NCBI RefSeq assembly: GCF_002879865.1
Contig: NZ_PNXY01000032.1
Coordinates: 1 to 64,000, forward strand
DNA: 64,000 nt
Source: Paraburkholderia rhynchosiae
Lineage (GTDB): Bacteria > Pseudomonadota > Gammaproteobacteria > Burkholderiales > Burkholderiaceae
Direction: 5' to 3'
The notes under the pieces are model-generated. The model saw only the letters and a list, made by a program, of their open reading frames with translations. It had not been told where the DNA came from and did no database searches. Positions 1 to 9,700 of this stretch are shown here, piece by piece. The position numbers and the translations under genes were made by a program. Within the stretch, counting starts at the first letter, position 1. Each line of letters opens with the position of its first letter.

Positions 1-771
1 GGTATCGCGTATCCGTATCCGGTGCCCTATCTCGGCCCGCATCTGGCGCCCGCCTACCCGTCCTATTACTATGCGCCGCAGCCGCAGCCGCAGCATTGGG
101 CTCCGTCGGTGGCAGCGCCGTATCACTCCCCCTATCACTCGCCTTATCACTGGAGCGCGCAGCATACGTACCCCGCCGGCGGCCCGGCGTTCTCGCCTCA
201 TGGCTATGCGTCGTACACCCAGCCCCTGTCGTGGCACACACCCTTGCCGAGCTGGCTGGCGCCGTCCTACGAAAGCCGGGTTGTCGGCGCGAACAAGCGG
301 ATCGGCTTCACCTACGGTTTCGGCGATGGCCCTACCGGCAAGCAGATGCACGTGGGCTTTCATTTCAACGGACGTTTTCGCACCTTGCGCTTCGGTCTCT
401 ATCCAAGCGCGACGCGGCCGTTCTTCGTGCAGACGCATAGCGGCTACCTGCACGCTGCGCCGGCTCCGGCATGGCCGCCCGCTGTGCCGTGGCAAGCAGC
501 GCCCGCGGTTCACCACGCAGGCGCGCTCAACAGGCAAGCCGGCGCAACAGCAGCGCTCCGTCCGTGGCACGTCGTACTCGGAATGGAGCAGCACGGCGCG
601 ACGGTCGAACTGGTAACGCTGCGTTACAGGCTCAAGAAGCACCGCCTCGACGCGAACGGCGCCGGCAACCGGCCGGCGCTTCTCGAACTGCAAGCGGCCT
701 ATGAGAACGCGCTGCAAGAGCTTGCCGCGCGCGCCTCGCATGAGCCGGGTGCCGCTGCGAACCGCGCCTAA
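1..771 (+). CDS. Hypothetical Tyr/Pro/His-rich protein, 5' end outside window
   Basis: The reading frame is open from the first base of the window, so the start probably lies upstream; a GTG at 22 is the first possible internal start. The N-terminal 80 residues are low in complexity and rich in Pro, Tyr, His and Ser, with a triplicated S-P-Y-H unit. A more ordered middle part follows (motif GANKRIGFTYGFGDG, then a beta-like stretch). The last 60 residues are charged and helical. I do not recognise the family. It is convergent with the amidohydrolase effector gene and shares a terminator region with it. Lying on the flank of a T3SS island, it could be a secreted protein, but its promoter is not in the window, so this cannot be tested here. 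Confidence 0.55.
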   Translation, partial: GIAYPYPVPYLGPHLAPAYPSYYYAPQPQPQHWAPSVAAPYHSPYHSPYHWSAQHTYPAGGPAFSPHGYASYTQPLSWHTPLPSWLAPSYESRVVGANKRIGFTYGFGDGPTGKQMHVGFHFNGRFRTLRFGLYPSATRPFFVQTHSGYLHAAPAPAWPPAVPWQAAPAVHHAGALNRQAGATAALRPWHVVLGMEQHGATVELVTLRYRLKKHRLDANGAGNRPALLELQAAYENALQELAARASHEPGAAANRA

Positions 772-818
772 GACGTGGTTGCAGCGTGGCAATCCAGGCC
801 ACCTTCCGGGCAATAAAA

Positions 819-839
819 AACGCGCCTCGAGGGCGCGTT
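819..839 (-). terminator. Rho-independent terminator of the amidohydrolase gene
   Basis: An 8-bp GC-rich stem (AACGCGCC/GGCGCGTT) with a five-base loop is followed, read on the minus strand, by a run of six T. It sits between the convergent genes ending at 771 and 910 and fits best as the terminator of the minus-strand gene. Confidence 0.75.
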
Positions 840-909
840 CCGCTTAACACAATCGCACGATCCACACGGCCGGGACCGGCGCACAAGCGCCGGCCTTCGA
901 TGGCAACGC

Positions 910-2625
910 TCAGTGCGTAGCCGCGTCCTTCGGACGTCCGAATACATCCACGCCGGCCTTTGCATACGCTTCGTCGCGTACCTTGCGCAGCGCTTCCGGA
1001 TTGATATGTGGACCTGCACGACCGTTGACCCGTTCATCCTCCTTCGACGAACGCAAGCCCGTCTTCACGAACTCCGGCGTCAGCACGTGTTCTTCAAAAG
1101 CACGCACCTTCGGACGCGCGCCGACAATCACGCGCTCGTAATTGCCGGTCTTCACCGCGATGCGCGCTTTGGGCGTCAGCTTCTCGAGCAACGGCTTGTA
1201 CATGTTGCCCGTTTCGGCCCACGTGTCCTTGACTTGAGGATTCAATGCATCGGAACCGAACAGGAAGCGATCTGGAAACTCGTTGATGAGCGACGCCCAT
1301 GCATGCACGGACTCGTGATCCGGCACTTCGGTGCCGTCGGGCTGCGTCTTCATGACGATCTGCCGGGCCACGCGCGACCATGAAATGTCGATGTGCACGT
1401 GGCTCATCTTCGGGTCCGCGAGAATCGTGCGCAGATTGTTCGCATGATCGGTCGGCTTCTGCACGAAACGGCCGATGCCGCCGCAGTGCGCCCAGATCAC
1501 CGTCGCGCCGCTTGCCTCGGGCGAACCGAACAGCTTCTTGAGATTCTCCAGATGCTGCGGCTGGCCTTTTCCGTTGGCCCGCTGGTTCGCGGTCGAATCG
1601 ACGTCACAGTGAAGCACCACCGGCATGCCGACCACGCCAGCCGTCGCGACGATGTTCTTGAACACCTGCACATTGTCCGTCAGGTTAGCCTGGCGCACGC
1701 CTTCATACTGGCGCTCAACCAGCTCCTTGTGAATCGTCACTTCGCCGACGCCCGTGAACATGCCGGGATGCCCTGCGAGTTTGAGCAGCAACGTCTGCGG
1801 GCTCAACGGATCGCCCAGGTGCAGGCCGGTCACCATGGGGTCCAGGCGATCCCGCTGCGCATCGGGCAGTTTTGCGATGTTGATGAACAACGCCGTATCT
1901 GCATCGACCTGCGTATTCAGCATCAGGTGCGCGCTCTTCGCGATTTCGTCTTCGACCTCGGCGGTCAGCTCGTGCGGCGCGATGTTGGCGTACTGGCTCT
2001 TTACGTAGTACGACTCGGGCGGAATATGGTTGTGTCCATCGTGGTCGCCGCACGGCATCACGTTGGTTGGAATCGGCGACATCACGCTGCGATGAATGCC
2101 GACCTCGTCCATCATCTTCAGCATCTCTTCCGGGACCATGCCCTGCTGCGCATAGTTGGTCGGATGGAAGTGCGAATCGGACATCCAGGCGCCGGTCGCG
2201 GTGCGGCTCGCATGCGCGTCCTGCAACGAGCTCTCGCCGAGTTTGTCGACGGTGGTCGTCAGCATCGCGGCAAGCTCGGGCGTCTCGCGCAGAGCGCGCG
2301 TGACCGCGCGCGATTCATCCGCTGTGCCGCGCCGCACCGGCTGTACTTCGAAGCCTCGCACTGAGGCGCTGTCATCGTCGAAGAAGCGGGTGTGCGCGCG
2401 CATCAGCGTTTCCGCGTCGGCGCGCACCGGCCGGTTCGCGTTGCTGCCGCCCGTCGCGGCATGCTTCGGCGCCGACGCCTGCGGCGCACCCGCGCCGCTC
2501 AACGCGCTTGCGCCCCGTTTGCGCGAGCTTCCGCCAGGACGTGCTGCGGATGCGTTGGTGCCGGACGGACCGGCCTCGGATGTGTGATCGGTCGTCGACG
2601 CATGGGTCGAATTGATGCGAGTCAT
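910..2625 (-). CDS. Amidohydrolase-family candidate type III effector
   Basis: 571 residues. The first 70 residues are rich in Ser, Thr, Gly, Ala and Asn and poor in acidic and hydrophobic residues, as in type III secretion signals. From about residue 145 the protein looks like a metal-dependent amidohydrolase (amidohydrolase_2 type). It has an HxH pair in DSHFHP (H152/H154), a His in VLHCD (H339), a His in IWAHCGG (H380) and an Asp in LFGSDALNP (D459), so the metal ligands appear intact. The start at 2625 is supported by GGAGAAAG just upstream. An exact hrpII box with a -10 hexamer lies 79 bases upstream, placing the gene in the HrpB regulon. The substrate cannot be told from sequence. Secretion and effector status are inferred; the enzyme fold is much safer. 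Confidence 0.8.
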   Translation of the reverse strand: MTRINSTHASTTDHTSEAGPSGTNASAARPGGSSRKRGASALSGAGAPQASAPKHAATGGSNANRPVRADAETLMRAHTRFFDDDSASVRGFEVQPVRRGTADESRAVTRALRETPELAAMLTTTVDKLGESSLQDAHASRTATGAWMSDSHFHPTNYAQQGMVPEEMLKMMDEVGIHRSVMSPIPTNVMPCGDHDGHNHIPPESYYVKSQYANIAPHELTAEVEDEIAKSAHLMLNTQVDADTALFINIAKLPDAQRDRLDPMVTGLHLGDPLSPQTLLLKLAGHPGMFTGVGEVTIHKELVERQYEGVRQANLTDNVQVFKNIVATAGVVGMPVVLHCDVDSTANQRANGKGQPQHLENLKKLFGSPEASGATVIWAHCGGIGRFVQKPTDHANNLRTILADPKMSHVHIDISWSRVARQIVMKTQPDGTEVPDHESVHAWASLINEFPDRFLFGSDALNPQVKDTWAETGNMYKPLLEKLTPKARIAVKTGNYERVIVGARPKVRAFEEHVLTPEFVKTGLRSSKEDERVNGRAGPHINPEALRKVRDEAYAKAGVDVFGRPKDAATH

Positions 2626-2664
2626 ATCTTTCTCCGTGAGAATTGCAGGGTGGCGCGCGAATGC

Positions 2665-2727
2665 ATGCTATGCGCCGCCCAGCAAACGCGTTCGCAGATG
2701 CAGCGAAACACGGCATCCGTCAACGAA
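2665..2727 (-). promoter_or_regulatory. hrpII box plus -10 for the amidohydrolase effector
   Basis: An exact TTCG-N16-TTCG (2704-2727, minus strand) is followed after 33 bases by TAGCAT (2665-2670). This is the HrpB-dependent promoter layout known from Ralstonia. The ATG of the downstream gene is at 2625. Confidence 0.8.
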
Positions 2728-2745
2728 GCGCGACAAGAACCCGAA

Positions 2746-2772
2746 GCAATCAAAGCAACCAAAGCAATCAAA
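2746..2772. repeat. Three tandem 9-base repeats upstream of a hrpII box
   Basis: Three head-to-tail copies of GCAATCAAA (the middle one GCAACCAAA), T-rich on the transcribed strand. They lie 18 bases upstream of the hrpII box at 2704-2727. Confidence 0.7.
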
Positions 2773-2848
2773 GGAACCGCAAGGCAACGTCAATGCAGCC
2801 ACGGAGAAACATGCGTGCCATGTCATCGACACATGATTGCCAACCGTC

Positions 2849-5800
2849 TCACGCTTTCGAGCGCAGCAACTCGCGCTGCGCGAGCACGCTTTCGGACGCG
2901 ACGCCGCCGATCGGCAGGCGCAAGCCCGGCGTGCTGCGCACACGTCCCGTCACTTCGCTCACGGCAATACGCTCCGGCAGCCACGACGCACGCTCGCGCA
3001 ACAGTGTGTCGAGTGGACGCGACCAGTCCACGCCCTTGCCGCCCACGGCGTGCGCGGCGGCCTCATGCATGCGTTCCAGCGCGCGGTAGACGTCGCCGCG
3101 CAGCGCCTGTGCCGGCTTCAGGCGGCGGCGCACGAGGAACGTGTGATTGATGCGCTGATGACTCTGCAGCATCGCGAGGTCATGCTTGAGCTTCGCGGCT
3201 GCCTCGGGATAGTCGCAGCCGTGGTTATGCCGGTACATCTCGATCCATTCCTCGCGCGACCCCTGCACTGCCGCGGCAAACGCGTTGAACGACGCGAACT
3301 GCTGGTCCGCATAGCAGCCGCGGTTCAGGAGCCGACCTTCGCGCTCAGGCAGCATCACACGCGCGGCAACGAGCCGCTCCGGCCGTGCGCCGCCCACGCC
3401 GAGCGGCGACGCGCCCGGCAAGCCGCCCGTCAGTTCGCCCTTGTGCCAGCCGGGACTGGCGCCCGCCGTCCCCTGCGCGGACACCCGCATGCTCGACGTC
3501 GTGGAGCGGCGGTCGTAGCGGATCGAGCCGGTCGCTTCGTTGGAGTACGTCTCGCTGCTGCTGTTCAGGTCCACCGTCACATTGCCGTCGAGGCCATACG
3601 AGCCGCGCACCGACGAACTCGGCGCCGACACCGACGCGCCCGCCGACGCGGCTATGCCCTGGCGCGTTGCTCTCGTGCCGCCTTCCTGCCAGCCGATCGA
3701 GATATCCGTGCGCTCGCCGATGCGCGCGGCAAGCCGCTCGAACAGCGGCGTTTCGGCGCCCTTTTCGCGCACCGGCTCGCGCGCTTCCTCGAACAGAAAC
3801 TCGACCATGTCGAGCACCGTTTCGGTGGTGCGCGCATCGTCGTACTTCATCGGGACCCAGTCGAGGTTTTCGTCGGTGAGACGCTCGCGAGCGACGCGGA
3901 TCATCACGCCACGCGGCTCGCGCAACTCGCGATCGAACGGCGTGAGGCGCAGCGATCCGCCGAGCCGCAAGCCGCCGAGCCAGCTCATATGCTTGCTATA
4001 GCCGAGGCGGCCGCCGACTCTCGCCTGCGAGCGCTTGCCGTGTTCAGTGCCGATGAAGATATCGAAGCCCACGTTATTGCGCTGCAGAGTCACCACGGCC
4101 CGGCGGCTGTGGTAATGCGCGAGCGTGAGTTCGCCGCCCACGGGCAAGTGGTGATGCGGTCCTTTGTTGACCGACAGCGAGAGGCCGCGCGTGCTGAAGC
4201 CGAAGCGCCCACCGTCCGCGAAGGACACTTGCGTCGATTGCTGGAGGTCGATGATGACCTGGCGCATCACGCTTCTGATTGCTTCGCGGCTCAAGCGCTC
4301 GGGCTTGAGCGCCTTGGCCTCGCCGACCTTGTCGACATGATCGAGCGCGGTTTTCACCGCTTCCCAGCGATGCACCTGAAAGCGCTTCGCGCAATCGCGC
4401 AATGCGCCTGCGTCGAGTAGTAGAGGCGCGTCGTCGCGTTGCGCGACGCTCACTACCGGCTCGCGATTTTCGAGCGCGGCAATGGTGGTTTCATCCAGCT
4501 CGAGATCGCCGATGTGCGCCGCGGGTCTCGCGGCAAGCGCCTCCAGCGCCGCGGCCGCGGCTTCGCGCGCGCGCGCTTCAGGACCGTCCGGCGCTCCTGT
4601 CGCGAGACGCGGGCTGCGCAGCGAGGAGGCCAACGTCGCGCTGGCCGTTTTGAGCGCGCCGGCATAACGGGCCGCCTCCTTGGTGTACGACGCGAGCGCC
4701 GCGCTCGACGTGCCGAGCATCATGCCGCGCAACGCCGACTTCTTCTTGCCGAACATGCGCTGAAAGAACCAGTTGCCTTTGTCGAGCCGCAGCATCCCGC
4801 GTGTCACGAAACGATGCAGGCGCGTTTGCGTCTGCTTCAGCGGACTGCCGGGCGCATCGCTGCGAAAACCCTGGCGCCATGCGAAGAGCGCGGCGGCATC
4901 GCGCGGCTGCGTCGAGCCCGACACCGCGCGCAGCACACGCGGAGCGAGATTGCCTTTGTCGTCAGCGGCGGCGTGCGCGGCAATGAGCGCCGCATCGAGA
5001 TCGGCACGCGGCTCGGGCAACGCATTCCACGCTTGCAGCACCGCGAGCGCGGTCGCATTGTCGGCCGTCGACGCAGCGCTGCCCGTGAGCTTCTTCAGCA
5101 CGTCGAAACCCAGATGCGTGTTCGCGAGCGCGCGAGCGATGCGCCACGCGTCTTCATGCGCCGGGTTGACGAGCGCCTGAGGTGAAGTGTGATTGGCGGC
5201 AGGGGGCGTGCGAACGTTGCTGTCGCCTTCATGCGTGATTCCTTCAACATCCTCGTGCGTGATTTCTTCGCTGCGCGGCTCGCTCGCATTGCTGACGTGG
5301 AGAGCATCGTCATTGCGTTGTGGCTCCTCTGTCTCCGTTGTGGCAGTGGGACGCGCAGCGTTCGCGTCGAACGTCGCGACCCGCTGCACGATTCCTTCGA
5401 TGCGCGCCACTTCCGGCAACGCCTGCAATGCCGCCGCTGCGCGCGCCGGTTCGTTCGAGCCGAGTGCGGAGAGCACGGCATAGCCGAGCATCAGCGAAGG
5501 CGCGAATCGGAGCGTGCTATCCGCCGCGGACGGATCGGCCTGCGGAGCGACCCCGCCAGCGACGCCGTGCACCGCATCGGCGCCCTGCGCCGCTTGCGCG
5601 AGCAAAGCGGATAGGGTGGCTAGTGGATCTGCAGGCGCGATACCGCCGTTGAGAGGGATCGTTTCATTGGAGTCGTTGGCGTCGTTGGTGCCATTGCCGT
5701 TGTGCGCGTCGTCCACATCGCTTGCATCGCTTGTATAGCTTCCGCCGTTCGCGTCGCTCGCGCGACCGGTACGGCTTGTATTGTTCACGTCATTCGCATC

Positions 5801-6487
5801 GTCCCCTTCATTCGAGCCTTGTGCGTGATGCCCGACGTTAGCGGTCCCGCCACTGCCCTCGCCGCCCCGGCCGGCCGCACTGAAATACTCCCGCACCCAA
5901 CTATCCAGCCCTTCGCGATGGTCCAGCCAATGCTGAAGCTCGGCCTCGTCACGCGGACGCCCCGTGGCGCCGGTCACAGCAGCATTCGTCGACGTATCCG
6001 CGCGCTTCGCCGTGAACTTTCCGATCGTCTTGGCGAGCATGCGACTCGCCTTGGCTGCGCGTCGCTGCGCGGATGCGCTTGAGCCCGGCGCCGGCGCGGC
6101 CTTGCCCGCTTCGCTCCAGTCGCCGGGCGGGTCCAGAGGACGAGCCGGCTTCTGCACCTCGATCCGCACGGCGTGCGCCGGAAACGGCCGGCCGAACTTG
6201 TTCGCGCGAGTGAACGGCAGGCGCCATTCGGTTTCCACCAGCGCCCGGCGGTCCGAGCGCGCCTCGCGTGTCGCATACGGCGGGCGGCTGAATCCGAGCA
6301 GGTTCCTGAAGCGCTCGCGGGTCGCCGTGAAGCTCGCCTTGACGCTCGCACGCGTGCCTGGCGATGCTGGCGGCACACCCGCTCCCGTCGATGCAGCGGG
6401 ACTGGCGGCCGGCGCAACGGTCGTCGACGTCCGCGGCGTTCCGCGCAGCATCGACGCGGTATTCCTGAACAAGGTAGTGAGCCGCAT
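2849..6487 (-). CDS. AWR-family (RipA-like) type III effector
   Basis: 1212 residues from the ATG at 6487. That start is chosen because GGAGGAAG precedes it and the hrpII promoter lies just upstream; the open frame continues to 6640 but would cross the promoter. The diagnostic Ala-Trp-Arg triad sits in a LFAWRQGF context at about residue 536. A Gly-rich beta-strand-like half follows (motif FADGGRFGFS), shared in outline with the divergent neighbour. Residues of about 230-310 form an Asn/Asp/Thr/Ser-rich low-complexity linker. AWR effectors of Ralstonia (RipA1-A5) are similarly large and lack known enzymatic motifs; AWR5 is reported to inhibit TOR signalling. Membership rests on the triad, size, promoter and pairing with a second AWR protein. 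The host target is unknown. Confidence 0.8.
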   Translation of the reverse strand: MRLTTLFRNTASMLRGTPRTSTTVAPAASPAASTGAGVPPASPGTRASVKASFTATRERFRNLLGFSRPPYATREARSDRRALVETEWRLPFTRANKFGRPFPAHAVRIEVQKPARPLDPPGDWSEAGKAAPAPGSSASAQRRAAKASRMLAKTIGKFTAKRADTSTNAAVTGATGRPRDEAELQHWLDHREGLDSWVREYFSAAGRGGEGSGGTANVGHHAQGSNEGDDANDVNNTSRTGRASDANGGSYTSDASDVDDAHNGNGTNDANDSNETIPLNGGIAPADPLATLSALLAQAAQGADAVHGVAGGVAPQADPSAADSTLRFAPSLMLGYAVLSALGSNEPARAAAALQALPEVARIEGIVQRVATFDANAARPTATTETEEPQRNDDALHVSNASEPRSEEITHEDVEGITHEGDSNVRTPPAANHTSPQALVNPAHEDAWRIARALANTHLGFDVLKKLTGSAASTADNATALAVLQAWNALPEPRADLDAALIAAHAAADDKGNLAPRVLRAVSGSTQPRDAAALFAWRQGFRSDAPGSPLKQTQTRLHRFVTRGMLRLDKGNWFFQRMFGKKKSALRGMMLGTSSAALASYTKEAARYAGALKTASATLASSLRSPRLATGAPDGPEARAREAAAAALEALAARPAAHIGDLELDETTIAALENREPVVSVAQRDDAPLLLDAGALRDCAKRFQVHRWEAVKTALDHVDKVGEAKALKPERLSREAIRSVMRQVIIDLQQSTQVSFADGGRFGFSTRGLSLSVNKGPHHHLPVGGELTLAHYHSRRAVVTLQRNNVGFDIFIGTEHGKRSQARVGGRLGYSKHMSWLGGLRLGGSLRLTPFDRELREPRGVMIRVARERLTDENLDWVPMKYDDARTTETVLDMVEFLFEEAREPVREKGAETPLFERLAARIGERTDISIGWQEGGTRATRQGIAASAGASVSAPSSSVRGSYGLDGNVTVDLNSSSETYSNEATGSIRYDRRSTTSSMRVSAQGTAGASPGWHKGELTGGLPGASPLGVGGARPERLVAARVMLPEREGRLLNRGCYADQQFASFNAFAAAVQGSREEWIEMYRHNHGCDYPEAAAKLKHDLAMLQSHQRINHTFLVRRRLKPAQALRGDVYRALERMHEAAAHAVGGKGVDWSRPLDTLLRERASWLPERIAVSEVTGRVRSTPGLRLPIGGVASESVLAQRELLRSKA

Positions 6488-6509
6488 GGTTCTTCCTCCG
6501 ATGCCGCCG

Positions 6510-6570
6510 ATTATCGGGACTGCGTATGACATGACTGGCCAGGCAGCGAAACCGTATCGACCGCAGCGAA
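6510..6570 (-). promoter_or_regulatory. hrpII/PIP box plus -10 for the leftward AWR gene
   Basis: TTCG-N16-TTCG at 6547-6570 (minus strand) also fits the stricter PIP form TTCGC-N15-TTCGC. GATAAT (6510-6515) follows after 31 bases. The ATG is at 6487, so the leader is short. Confidence 0.85.
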
Positions 6571-6610
6571 ACCTTCGGCTCTTCCGGCGGCGCGCCGGAG
6601 GCCCGATGAG

Positions 6611-6674
6611 TTCGCCGGCGCGCACGCAGTTTCGCTGCAACAGCAGTTTTGCCGCCGCGACTCGCGGCTACCCT
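6611..6674 (+). promoter_or_regulatory. hrpII/PIP box plus -10 for the rightward AWR gene
   Basis: TTCG-N16-TTCG at 6611-6634, again PIP-like, with TACCCT (6669-6674) after 34 bases. It is back to back with the box at 6547-6570, so two divergent HrpB promoters sit within 165 bases. Confidence 0.85.
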
Positions 6675-6768
6675 GTCGATACCCTGGCAGGCCCGCTTTC
6701 GCGCGCCACGTCTCTATCCGCGCAAGCCGCAGCGGCCTGCGCCCCATCGTCCAACGCACCCCACGCCC

Positions 6769-9700
6769 ATGACTCCTCCTAAAGTTTCCAGCTCGGGCCA
6801 CGCTCACGAGCCCGTGACGACCGGCGACGTCACCGCCGGCAGCCCATCCGCTGCGGCAGCCGGACCTCAAACGACGCGGCCCACGGCAAGCCGCCGCCGC
6901 GACAGTATCTGGTCGAGCATCAGGCGCACGCTCGCACCACGGCCGGTGACGGTCTCGAGCTCGCTGCTCGGCTCGGTCACCACTGCACGCCCCACGACCG
7001 CGCGCGCGAAAATCGGCGTGGCCGACAATCAGCGTCACAAGCCCGATCCGAATGCGACGCCGCCCTCGGCGGTCGCCAGGCACAAGCGCAACGTCGCGCT
7101 GACGCTCGCGGGCGCGGACAAGACCGCGCCTGCCGAACAGGTCGTCGACAGAGGCGGCGCCGAGGCGGTCGCGGCGCGGCTTTTCAATCCGTCGGGACTC
7201 GATGCAAACAAACGCTTGCCGCAGCAACTCGCGAGCGAAGTGGGAGCGCACCTCGGCGCACCCGAGGGCAGCGAGATGGCGACCCAGATCGAGGCCGCCG
7301 CCCGTCAGGAACTCGTGCTGCGCCGCATGCACCAGGCGTTCGGCACCGACGCCGCGCGCGCAGGCAAAGCGCTCGACGATCTGCGCGGCGCGAACTCGCT
7401 GCTCGATGTGAAGGGCGACGCATTCGAGCTGGCGCGCCGGCTCGCGGCGTCGTCGCTGGGGTATGGCACGCTGCACGCGTTGCGCGGCGACGCCCGCGTC
7501 GACGCCGACCCAGTCCACCACGCGATCCGCGAAGATGCGACGAAGCTCGCGCTACGGGCGGCCAACACGTTGATCGCGGCCCTGCCCGAAGGGCACGCGC
7601 TGCCGCCGGGCCTGGACGAACTCGAGGCACTGGTTCACGACGCCCTCGCCCGGCATGAGCGTCCGGCCGGCGCCACGGACGCCCCGCCAACGCTAGACAT
7701 GAACGGCGATATCAGCTTGCCGGCGAAGGCGCTGATGGCGGCACGCATGCTTGCTCGCAATCCCATGCCGGACCCGCAGACAGAGCCACAGGCGGAACCG
7801 GCGTTGCACCTGAAATCCGCCTATCTCGCGTGGCGCTGCGGCTTCACGCACGAAGGCCCCGGCACGCCGCTCGCCCACGCGCAGCACCGGCTCTTCAAGC
7901 TGTCGCGCTACGCGCGGCGGGCGAGCCAACCGGGCATGCTGGCGAATCTGAGGCGCGCATTCGGCTTCAACAAGTCGCCGATGTCCGCGCTCGGACTGGG
8001 CACGGGCGGCGCAAGCCTTCGTCATCCCGAGGACGATCTGCTCAAGGCCGATGTGATCTGGCAACTGGGCGGCGCACTCGCACAGCGCGCCGGGGCGCGC
8101 GACGACGACCGCCCGCTTGCTTCGCGCGTCGCCGACGCGGTGCAGGCCGCGACGCTCGAAGCGTGGTATCAGCGCGTCGCGCACAAGGGCTGGCGCGACA
8201 GGACGAGCGTGCCGACCAACATGCGGCACGTGATCGCCGCGCGCGCCGCGGTATTGGCCGGCGTCGGCGAAGCCGAAGTGAAGTGCAGTCCGGAATATGC
8301 CGCGCTGAAATCGCGCGCCGGCTCGAAGCTCACGACCGCGACGCTGGAAAGCTGGATCGACCGTTTCGAAGCAACCGAGACGCAGGAGACGCCGCAGACG
8401 CAGGGCGACACACAGGGCAATGCGGTGGAACACCCAACCAATCCGCACCCGGCAACTGACGAGATCACAGCGCCCGATCCGGAGACCGCGCCTGCACCAT
8501 CGCAAGCCGCGCAGTTCAAAGCAGCGCTGAAAAACCTGAGTACGCTCAACCGCAATGGCGAGGTGTCGCTTGACCGAACCACGCCGCAGACCGTGCTCGA
8601 CGACTTCAGGCGCGTCATCACCGAACCGCGCATGACCTACGACGTGCGTCTGTCGGACGGCGGACAGTTCGGCGTGAACACGGGTGTGGCCGAGCTGCTC
8701 AACCTGCCCGGCGCGAGCAAGCTGCCGTTCGTGCTGGCCGGCCCAGACGTCAAGTTGGTCCACGGCCGCCACGCGATGATCAACGGCGGCTCGTCGGCGA
8801 ATCACGGGCAACTGTTCATTGGCAGCGATCGGCGCTGGGCGGCGCATGGTGGCGTGAGCGCCGCCGGCGGCGTGAATCTGTTCAACAAGCGCTTCCAGGC
8901 GATAGGCTCGGCGCAGGTTCTGCCCGCCGTCTTCGACATGTCGCAGCCGAAGGGCGTCATGGTGCGCGCGCGGCTTCAGCCGACCGGCACGCTGCCGGCC
9001 GGCCAGCAGCCGGCGGGCGAGCCCGACCCCTGGCGCGCGAAGATGCTCGGCGTGATCGACGCGGCGACCGCAAGCGGACCGAACCGCAGTCTGCCGCGCG
9101 ACGAAGCTTCGATGTGGAACGCCATCGCTCACGCGTTCTTCAAGGACCCCGATGTGTCCGTGAACTGGCTGGACTCGAAGGGGCAATCGCTTTCGACGAC
9201 GGTGAGCGCGTCGGCCGGCGCCCGCTATGAACACGACGGCTACAAGATCGGCCCCTCGCTGCAAGCAGGCGGCACGAAGACCTGGTTCACGCGCACGCGC
9301 CGGCAGGAGAACGGTCCGTTGAAGGCCGAGTTTGTGGGCAGCAGCAGCGCGCGTGCCGCGGGGGTATCGGCGACGCTCGTCGCCGGCCTCGCGCCGCAAG
9401 GAAATTTCTCCGACGAGACGGGCCACGTCAAATCAGTCGTGCTGCCCAACGTCGCGATCGTCGGTTTCGGCACGACCGTGCTTCAGTCGGAGACCGGTTC
9501 GACATGGCGCATTGCCGAGGAAGACGGCCACATCGACCCTTCGCTCAGCTACCGCGATACCACCTTCACCAGCATGAAGGAGTTCAAGCGTTACGTGGAC
9601 AGCCGCCGCGCATCGTGGGACGACACCTACGCCAGGCAGCCGGCGGGCGCCGCGCAACCCGAGCCAATGGATGAATATCTGGCGCGCGTCGAACAGGACG

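Noticed and set aside
2837..4420. Long plus-strand open frame opposite the leftward AWR gene
   Set aside because: Arg/His/Ala-rich shadow frame typical of high-GC DNA; the minus-strand gene has the promoter, start site and family motif.
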